DNA of 64,000 bases from Pisolithus tinctorius (lineage: Eukaryota; Basidiomycota; Agaricomycetes; Boletales; Pisolithaceae), in assembly GCA_024663395.1 (NCBI GenBank), contig JANFAH010000029.1:310001-374000 (forward strand). Reading direction: 5' to 3'. A program made the position numbers and the translations under genes. This document shows positions 56,920 through 64,000 of the stretch, piece after piece. The notes under the pieces were generated by a model, which saw only the letters and a program-made list of their open reading frames with translations, did no database searches and had not been told where the DNA came from. Positions within the stretch are counted from its first letter, which is position 1. Each line of letters begins with the position of its first letter.

Positions 56920-59900
56920 TTATCGTGCGTTCGCGTTCTGCCTGGGGGTCTCACCGTGTGTATGCTGTAAACGTTTTGTGGCCGATATGTACTTGAACAA
57001 GTGGGTTTGGGCCACCTTGTTCGAGAGGAGGAATGCCATCGAGTTGGCATCCCTTCCTAGCGCGTTGCGGAGTATGTGACGCTCTCTGTCATATCTTGGA
57101 CACTGGAAGATGTAGTGGTGTACGTTTTCTGGTCTGTCTTCACCGCACTGCAGGCAGTTTGGTGAGTCGCTTCGCTTGAAACGGTGGAGGTAGCTGTTTA
57201 GCGGGATGTGGCCTGTACGGAGTTGTATGTATGTTCCGGTCTGTTTCTTTGGTAGCAAGGCAGCTAGTTTTGTGAACGAGCTGCTGGGCAGTTGGGGGTC
57301 TATGGCGGTTATGCGGTGGTAGCGGGGGGAGCTTTTCCATTCCCTCGTCCAGAGGGTTTTTAGTCTTGCGGTATGGAGTTGTTTGAGAGCGGAGACGCTC
57401 TGAGGTAGTTGGTTTCTTAACGGGGGGGTAGGTCCTTTAGTGGGCTGGAGGAGTCGGGTCTTGTCGCGGCTGTTTTTGCCTCTCTGTCTGCGCGCTCGTT
57501 CCCTTCCACTTCCATATGTCCCGCTATCCAGCGTATCGTAACGTCTTTCCTTGTTAGTTCTTGCCTGTTGAGAGTTTTGCGTATGGAGGATCTGAAATGC
57601 AAGAGTAGATGGTGACCTGGTTTAGCAGACGGGCGCTCACTCGATCTTATTACTGCTTGGTTGTCGACGAGTATGGTGACCGGGTATGTGGTTTCGTTTC
57701 TTGTTCTTAAAAGTTGTGCCGCCAGCAGCATTGCTGCTGCTTCCGCTTCGAAGACGGTGTGTTTCGATTCGTGGCCCAGGTGGTAACGGAGTGTGGCAAC
57801 GTGTTGATGATCTACATACATGACTGCGGCTGCTCCCACTTGACCTCCTGTGCAGGAGCCGTCAGTGAATACGAGCGTGCGATCTGTGACTTTCCTGAGG
57901 TCCTCGATTGCTTCCTTTTTACTTGTGGCTATTACGGTTGTATGCGAGGGAAGGGCGCTGGGCGGTATTGGGCAAGGGTTGATAGTTTCGATTTCTTTCG
58001 GGGAGACGTTCAGGTCGTGGATTAGTCGGTGGAGGGCTGCTCGGTGCCTTTTGACATTTGTTCTGGCTATCCTGTTGACATGTGAGTGCAATGGGTGTGT
58101 TTCTGGTAACGATGATAGACGTAGTGTGGCTCTGTAAAGCGTGTGCTGTATGAGGAGGGGTGCCGGCAGGATGTCTGCGTGTGCTAGAAGTGCGTCAGTG
58201 GGGGTGGTTTTTAGAGCCCCGGTCGCTGCCAGGGCCGCTGTTCTCTGGATCGTTAGGATGCGTTTTGCGACGCCTTTTGAGCCTCTTGTCTTGGACGAGT
58301 GGTCCCCGGTGTAGGTTGGCTGGAGCCACACCGACGCTGCGTACATCACCTTTGGGACCACCACCGATTGGTACAGTTGTCGCATCAGTTTCAAGGGGAT
58401 ACCCCATGACGTCGCGGATAATCTTCTCAGGAGGAGGGCTTGCTTCATCCCCTTCGCTATTGCCTGGGCGGCATGAGTTTTCCACCTTAGTTCCTGATCA
58501 AGTATTACTCCTAGAAACTTATGGTTAGCGGTCGGTGTTATGGTAGAGTCTCTTAGCGTGAGCGGTGGCCTGTTTTTTGTCCTGCTAAGTGTGAAGTCCA
58601 TTAGGGCGAATTTGCTTGTTTCGAAGCGTGAGTTGTGTTTGTTGGACCAGTCGTATCCACCTCCTTCTCTCTCCATCATATCGACTAGCGTGGCATGGGT
58701 GTCTGCGAAGGTTTTTCCTATGGCTATGAAAGCCGTGTCGTCTACAAATGCTAGTGTTAGCTCTTTTTTACCTTTCGCTGTATCAGCCAAATCCGAGCTG
58801 TATATGACGTAGAGTATCATTGATAGAGGGTCGCCTTGCCCTATTCCGTTTCGGATGGGGAACCAGTCGGATTCGTAGTCATCGAATCGTATCTTGGTTT
58901 TCCTGTTTGATAGCAGGCGTTCCGTGTAGTGTACTATTTCCGGCGGGAGCCTTCGTTTCTTCATGTTGTGTAGAAGTCGGTCTGTGACCGCGTTTGGGAA
59001 CGCTCCTTCAATGTCCAAGAACAGAGCCGATACCACTTGTTTTTGCCTCCAAGCGTGTCGGATGGTGGTTTCGAGCAATAATAGGGAGTCTTCTGTCGAT
59101 CGTCCTGGCCTTCCTCCGAAGTGCGCTGCTGGGAGTAGTTGGTGTTTTTCCAGTATGTATGATGTGCGGTCGGCCACTACTGCCGAGAGTAGCTTCGCCG
59201 TGGTGTTGAGTAGCGCTATTGGGCGGTAGGCTTTAGGGGTCGTGTAGTCCGGTTTACCTGGCTTTCGGAGTATAACCGTTATTGACTCTCTCCATGGGTC
59301 GTAGTAGGTTTTGAGCGTGAAGACTGCGTTGAAGAGGGGCAGGAGATAGTCGGAGAGAATGGGGGATCTTTGGAAGACGATGTTGGCTACTCCGTCGGGT
59401 CCCGGGGCCTTGTAAGGACTGAGGCCTTTGATCGTGCGCATAAGTTGGTCTTTCGTGATTTGGGACCAGCGTGCTGCTGGGTCCGGGTAGTCGTAGGCAT
59501 GGGGTACTGACGACCGGGGCGGGGGGGGAGGGAAGAGCGCCCGCGCGAAGGCTTTGCTTTTGTCTTCGTTTGAGCTAAGCACGGTTTCCTCGCCTTCATC
59601 GTTCGTTCCTTTGAGCGTTGGTATCCTAGTCTTGCTGCCGTCTCCGTAGGGCCTGGAGATGTAGCCGTTTGCTATCCACAGATCTTCGTTGTTCGCTTCT
59701 TCGAGCCAGTCCCGCCAGTGGGTCTTTTGGCGTCTTGTATGGCCTTCTCGTAGATCTTCGCTTTGCTTTTGCGTAGACTGTGGCACGGGTGATCACGGAT
59801 TGCCCGGAACGTGAAGGAAGCTTTACTTAGCGTTTTTAATTCGTTGCGGAGTGTTGTGAGTTCTTTTGTCCACCAGCGTTTGTTGTGTGGGTGGGGTTTC

Positions 59901-60867
59901 GTTTTGGGGACTTCCTTCTCCAGCGTTCTACGTAGGGCCATTTCGACCCCTCGTGCTTTGTTTTGGAAGTCTTGTTCGTTGGCGATCGTCGTTGGTGGCC
60001 CGATTGCCCTGAGCTCCGTTTGTAGGGTGCTGTTGAACTTCTTCCAATCCACTTCACGGTAGTTGAAGGACGGGGGGGACGTGGATGGTGTGAGGGCTGT
60101 TTCTAGACTGGTTAGAATCGGGACGTGGTCAGTATTGGGACCACGGTTTTCTGGGCTGGCGTCGCATTCCACCACGTCTTCTAACGCTGCTTCTGTGCAG
60201 AACACGTTGTCCGGTCTTGTCCAGTTTCCCGTGGAGGAGGACTGAAGCGTGGGTGTTCCTTTGGGTAGAACTTGTACTAGTCCGTAGTCCGCTACTAATT
60301 CTAGGAGTTTTTGTGCTGAGGCGAGGGCTGTTGGGAGTTGTGGGTGAAAAGATGGTGGTTTCGTTCTTCGTCCCACAGGGGGTGGTGTCTGTTAAAGTCT
60401 CCTAACCATATCATTTGGTCCCTTTCCGTTGGACGTATGTTTCTGATGTTCGCGGCTAGGAAGACGTTTAGTTCCCCTATTGTTCGGTCGTGCTTGCAAT
60501 CGTTGTAGATGTTGAACAGTGTGTATGTTCCCTTTGCGGTCCTGACGCGTGTTACTACCACGTCCGCTGATGGGAATGGGACCTGTTCCCATGAGTTAGT
60601 ACTAATTCTCGAGTTGATGAAAGTTACCGCTCTTGGCTTGGCTCCTTGCGCCAGTTTTGTGGTTGGGTATACTACCCTCCACCGGGTGTTGGCTCTTGTG
60701 TTGCCGAGTTGATCTATTGGGGGTTCTTGTAGCGCGAGTATGTCCCAGTCTTCGGCGATTTTGCTGTTTATTAGCGAGTGAAGTGCGATGTGAGAGGTGT
60801 TTAGGTTTTGTTGCCAGATGCGTAGTTTGGGTAGCGTGTTGTCTCGGGAGGGGTTTTCAGGCCTCAT
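56920..60867 (-). CDS. LINE-B ORF2: endonuclease, reverse transcriptase, RNase H
   Basis: The endonuclease is at 60,867-60,301 (LRIWQQNLNTSHIALHSLIN, LALQEPPIDQ, WLGDFNRHHPLWDE). A slip near 60,335 leads to ALASAQKLLELVADYG. A second slip in an A-run at about 59,728 leads to the main frame 59,786-57,417. That frame holds RT (PGPDGVANIVFQ, ALFLDIEGAFPNAVTDR, GIGQGDPLSMILYVIYSSDL, LAFVDDTAF with catalytic DD at 58,742-58,737) and RNase H (LVFTDGSCTGG, VFEAEAAAMLLAA, VDNQAVIRS, ERADREAK). A third slip at a seven-C run (57,418-57,424) leads to the C-terminus with CLQCGEDRPENVHHYIFQC, ending at 56,920. Each slip is fixed by one added base; LINE-A, though old, keeps frame at these points. Confidence 0.9.
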
Positions 60868-62707
60868 TAGGGGACTGATGGGGGGGGGATGGGTCTGCTG
60901 GCGGGGTGTTCGCTGTGATTGTTGTCAGGGTAGTGGTGGGGGAGATGTCGTGTGTGGTGTAAGGGCGTGGTGTTGGACCTCCTCTCCCTCCACGGATTCT
61001 GTTATGTTGGCCGCGTCTTGGTGCAATGGTTTGGAAGTTTATTGCTTCTCCTAGCGTCATTTGTCTTAGCTGATTTCGAGTTGCTGGTTGGGTCGTTGGA
61101 GGGATGGTGGGTACTATGGGGTCTGACGGGCGCGGGGGTAGCTCGACTTGAGTCCATTCTTCTGCTGTGGGGAAGTAGGGCATTCTGTTTTCGGGTGTAC
61201 GATCGTCCATGGCGTTACGTTTTCTGATGAACTCCGGACAGGTTCTGTCCGTGCTGGCGTGCGTGTCGTCCTTGCAGTTTACGCAGTGACGGGTGGTAGA
61301 GTTGCATTCTGGAGTTCGATGGGGTTGGGCGCAGGTACCGCAGGTGTCCGTCGCTTGGGCGCAGTCTCTCGCGAGGTGTCCTATGAGCTGGCATTTCAAG
61401 CATCGTACCGGTTCCTTCTTGTCTTTGTGTGGTCGTAATCTGTCTAGACCCCAGTATAGACCGTGTCTCAGAAGTTGGTTAGCTGCTTCCGGGGAAGCGA
61501 GAGATGCTAGGGCGTGGGCTACTTGTTGGTTGGGGGCGCGTTTGGATGGGTCTTTGATCCATTTGATCTGGGTAATCGAACCGGGCGGGATGTTGTTTTC
61601 GTTTTCCATGTTTCGAAGGGTGTCTGGGTTTTCTATATCAGTGGATACGGGTAGGAACGGGATTACCAGGTTGTAGTGTCTGTCTTTGATCCTGACCGTG
61701 CCGCCCAGGTTTGCCAGGAACGTCTCTTTGATTTCGGTCTCTTTTATCCATTTCACGGCTTCTTGGCTGTTGAGCTCGAGGAGAATACCGTTGTTGCGTA
61801 GGCGGGTGATAGATTTCAGCTGGATTTCCGGTCCGTCGACTCGGTCTGTCGCGTCTAGTGCTTGTTTGACTGCGTCGATAATGTTTTCCCTCGTGGCGGC
61901 GCTGTTGAGTACGGGGTGATCGCTGTCGGGGTCTATCAGTAACTGCCTTTCTTTAATGGCGGAGTGAGCCTTAGCGTGTTCCGACGTAAAGCGTTTTCCG
62001 AGCGGGATATGGTTCGGGTTGACTGTTGTCGCTATGAGGGCGTCCCTGTATGGTGAGTGGCGAGGGGCAGGGGGAGATTGGGTCTTGATGTGGTCTTTTA
62101 TTTCTTCTATCGTTGTTCTCAGCGTGTCCATGTTGATGGCCAGGTCTTGCACTTGATCTTCTAGATGCCTGAGGTTCGTGTTGTCGGGGGCGTTGTTGAC
62201 TGTGTCGAACTTCTTGGCGAGGTCCTCACCCAGTGTTTCAAGATTCTTGCCTGTTTTCTCCAGGTTGTCGGCTGCCGACCAGATCTTTGCTACCTGCGGG
62301 GTGATTGCCACTACGACCGAGGATTCTATCTTGCTGGATACTTCCTTGGCGACTGAGTCGGCTATGGCTGATGTCGCTAGTTCCCTGACTAGGTATGCGG
62401 TGGCTCGTATGGCCGAACGTAGGGTGTTAGATACCCCTTTGGCCTGCGATATACAAAAGAGGGCGTGGGAGATGTGTTCAGGTGTCGCTGGCTCGCCCTG
62501 GATGGTGTAGAACTGGTCCAGGTAGTACTTAGCTGTTTCTGCGTCCTTGACTTCTGCATCTGGGTCGTCGATGATGTCCTCGAGGGCGAATCCACTGCTT
62601 CTCGTGTTCTTGCTGGGCTGTGTGGAGCCTGGCACTCGAGGTACTGGCGGGGGTCCTGATGTGGCGTGGGAGCTCGACCTCGAGGACATGCGTCCTGTCG
62701 AGGTCAT
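60857..62707 (-). CDS. LINE-B ORF1 gag-like protein, intact (616 aa)
   Basis: This is a nucleic-acid-binding chaperone of the LINE ribonucleoprotein. An N-terminal Ser/Pro-rich segment is followed by a helical region (SHALFCISQAKGVSNTLRSA) and a coiled coil with LEKTGKNLETLGEDLAKKFD. A central domain (IQLKSITRLRNNGILLEL, TQIKWIKDPSKRAPNQQVAH) follows. Three zinc knuckles come next: CLKCQLIGHLARDC, CGTCAQPHRTPEC and CVNCKDDTHASTDRTC. The tail is Pro/Gly/Arg-rich. It is uninterrupted and overlaps the ORF2 start by 11 bases, as in LINE-A, suggesting coupled translation by termination-reinitiation. Confidence 0.92.
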   Translation of the reverse strand: MTSTGRMSSRSSSHATSGPPPVPRVPGSTQPSKNTRSSGFALEDIIDDPDAEVKDAETAKYYLDQFYTIQGEPATPEHISHALFCISQAKGVSNTLRSAIRATAYLVRELATSAIADSVAKEVSSKIESSVVVAITPQVAKIWSAADNLEKTGKNLETLGEDLAKKFDTVNNAPDNTNLRHLEDQVQDLAINMDTLRTTIEEIKDHIKTQSPPAPRHSPYRDALIATTVNPNHIPLGKRFTSEHAKAHSAIKERQLLIDPDSDHPVLNSAATRENIIDAVKQALDATDRVDGPEIQLKSITRLRNNGILLELNSQEAVKWIKETEIKETFLANLGGTVRIKDRHYNLVIPFLPVSTDIENPDTLRNMENENNIPPGSITQIKWIKDPSKRAPNQQVAHALASLASPEAANQLLRHGLYWGLDRLRPHKDKKEPVRCLKCQLIGHLARDCAQATDTCGTCAQPHRTPECNSTTRHCVNCKDDTHASTDRTCPEFIRKRNAMDDRTPENRMPYFPTAEEWTQVELPPRPSDPIVPTIPPTTQPATRNQLRQMTLGEAINFQTIAPRRGQHNRIRGGRGGPTPRPYTTHDISPTTTLTTITANTPPADPSPPHQSPNEA

Positions 62708-62906
62708 AGGTCAGCGGGTGTAGTGAGGACTCACTGGGTGGTGTTTTCGAGGTGGAGCAGGTGTATGCTTAAGTCTTGTGGCTGGGGTCTAATAGACGCT
62801 GCTATACGTCGCTTTTGCTTGCGACGGGCTCTGCTTTTCCCGCTGGTACTGCTAGGATTTCGGGGTCCTAGTCGGGGTGCCACGTGGAGCGGAGTCAAGA
62901 AGCGTC

Positions 62907-62917
62907 ATGCGGATGGG
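62907..62917. repeat. Target-site duplication, right copy (LINE-B)
   Basis: Second ATGCGGATGGG, followed by TTGTTCTGG, which continues the helicase reading frame (ADGLFWAGD). Confidence 0.9.
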
Positions 62918-64000
62918 TTGTTCTGGGCCGGTGACACGGCTCAGACGATCTCAGCTGGATCTAGTTTTCGATTTGCGGACCTCAAAGCGTTCATTTATCG
63001 CACTGAGGTTAGTTCGTGCTCCGTTTCTTAATGGGGTAGATAGCATTACGGTCCATTTCCTCAGGCAGAAAGATATATGGGAATTGAGAAGTCCTCTGCA
63101 AAACCCGAAGTATTTGAGCTCGCCGTCAACTATCGCTCTCATGGTGGTATTGTCAATTGTGCCCAGTTAGTTGTGAAACTCATAACTGACTTCTGGCCGG
63201 AGTCGATTGACACGCTGCAGCCCGAGCGCGCTATGCTAGGTGGGCCAAAGCCTGTCTTTTTGATGAGACAAGGGGATGAGATCTTCCCATATGAGTCATT
63301 CTTTACTGGTCTTTGGTACGTGTGCTACATGGATAATGACTCTTCATATGCGCTGAGACTTCAGCATGTCGCAGGGGTAATCGGGAGCTCGGCGCTGAAC
63401 AATGTTGGCAATTTTCTTATATTGCCGTCTGTTGTCATGCTGATCTCGAAACCCTAGGCATCATTGTAAGAAATAGTGTCGTGCGTGACCAGATCAGGGA
63501 ACAATTCGGAGATATAGCCGTGATCCTGTACGATTGGCAATCAATCCTATCGAGCCTCTATGGACTGAAAGTGTTTAGGACGCTCCAGGAGAGCAAAGGG
63601 CTAGAATTTAATGAGGTTAGCATCTAAACAGCTTTCTGCTTCGCCGAAAACCTGACACCTGACTCGGTTTCTAGGTGTTTCTCTACAACTTCTTTGAGGA
63701 CTCTGCCGCCACATTGGCCCAATGGTGCCATGTCCAATGACATACAACAATCAAGCCACGACGTCACCATGTGATGTGAGAAAAAGTCCACCTTCCGTGT
63801 TATGTACCGAAGTATATATGCTCTCCTTAGTACGCAATCAGTATCGGTGCTAACAGACAGGCTAGTTGAAGAATCTCTACGTGGGTGTCACGCGAGCCCG
63901 CAAGAAACTGTATCTCTTGGACTGTTCTCCAAAAATTGAACCGATGAAGGTATGTACATCGTCCAGGTCCCTTCTCCCTTTATTAAAATAGCGAAGGAAA
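62907..64000 (+). pseudogene. TRANK1-like superfamily 1 helicase, 3' part (runs off window)
   Basis: This continues the helicase interrupted at 56,298. ADGLFWAGDTAQTISAGSSF is motif III; an intron follows (GTTAGT near 63,009). ELAVNYRSHGGIVNCAQLVV carries motif IV. GLEFNE followed by VFLYNFFEDSA (motif V region) spans an intron at about 63,613-63,675. LYVGVTRARKKLYLLD at about 63,875-63,922 is motif VI. A GTATGT donor occurs near 63,950, so the gene continues past the window. Without the LINE, motifs II to VI are all present and in order. Confidence 0.85.

Larger units (their letters stand above)
56299..62906 (-). mobile_element. Young Tad1-like LINE ('LINE-B'), 6.6 kb
   Basis: This full-length non-LTR retrotransposon is inserted in a helicase gene. 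Its 3' end is a 34-base poly(A) (T run 56,299-56,332 on plus), its 5' end is near 62,906, and an 11-13 bp target duplication flanks it. It has two ORFs in the order expected of the Tad1 clade (ORF1 with CCHC knuckles; ORF2 with endonuclease, RT, RNase H). CpG is abundant, unlike LINE-A. A second internal A-run (T's near 56,855-56,875) lies in the 3' untranslated region. Apart from three one-base slips in ORF2 it looks intact, so insertion was recent. Confidence 0.93.

Noticed and set aside
56846..57079. 77-codon plus-strand frame starting with a poly-Phe run
   Set aside because: It is the complement of an A-run in the LINE-B 3' region, not a gene.
57410..60340. Programmed ribosomal frameshifting in LINE-B ORF2
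   Set aside because: Three slips at different homopolymers, none matching a slippery site plus structure, and LINE-A reads through in frame at the same points; missing bases are simpler.

Overview
The window is eukaryotic and almost certainly from a filamentous basidiomycete (Agaricomycetes). The evidence is short introns of about 50-70 nt with GT..AG borders, an NLR-type NACHT-WD40 protein, tandem F-box proteins, a TRANK1-like superfamily 1 helicase, and fungal transposable element clades (DIRS-like, Tad1-like LINE, chromodomain gypsy, PIF/Harbinger, Tc1/mariner). I cannot name the species from sequence alone.

Layout. About 1-31,760 is a transposon graveyard, nearly devoid of CpG. From left to right it holds a DIRS-like tyrosine-recombinase retrotransposon (minus, cut by the window edge); two complete palindromic ('foldback') Tc1/mariner-type elements; the 3' end of a gypsy element; a 45-bp minisatellite; a solo foldback arm; and a decayed Tad1-like LINE (10,617-24,655, plus). 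That LINE is split by three more foldback elements, one of which is itself split by a PIF/Harbinger transposon. Further right are copia/gypsy remnants and an LTR-bordered element of unknown type (27.6-30.6 kb). About 31.8-33.2 kb holds CCAGTC-rich repeats around a small CpG-rich island with pol III-like A/B boxes.

About 33.8-55 kb is a gene region, mostly with normal CpG content. It holds an NLR gene whose 3' half (WD40 array and C-terminus) is CpG-poor and decayed while its 5' half is CpG-rich, a thymidylate synthase, a small three-exon gene just upstream of it, an MFS transporter, two F-box paralogues, and a single-pass membrane protein gene with triplicated exons. About 53.7-64 kb is a superfamily 1 helicase gene split by a young, CpG-rich Tad1-like LINE (56,299-62,906, minus). 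The LINE has a clear target-site duplication and a poly(A) tail, and sits between helicase motifs II and III.

The main biological signal is CpG-directed C-to-T decay of repeats. It can be read directly because young and old copies of the same LINE, and of a 90-94 bp mini-element, lie in the same window. The decay removes catalytic residues of transposon enzymes and appears to spread into the host NLR gene. The main technical signal is a recurrent single-base deletion in homopolymers that breaks frames even in the essential thymidylate synthase. Many frameshifts here are therefore probably assembly errors, not true pseudogenisation.
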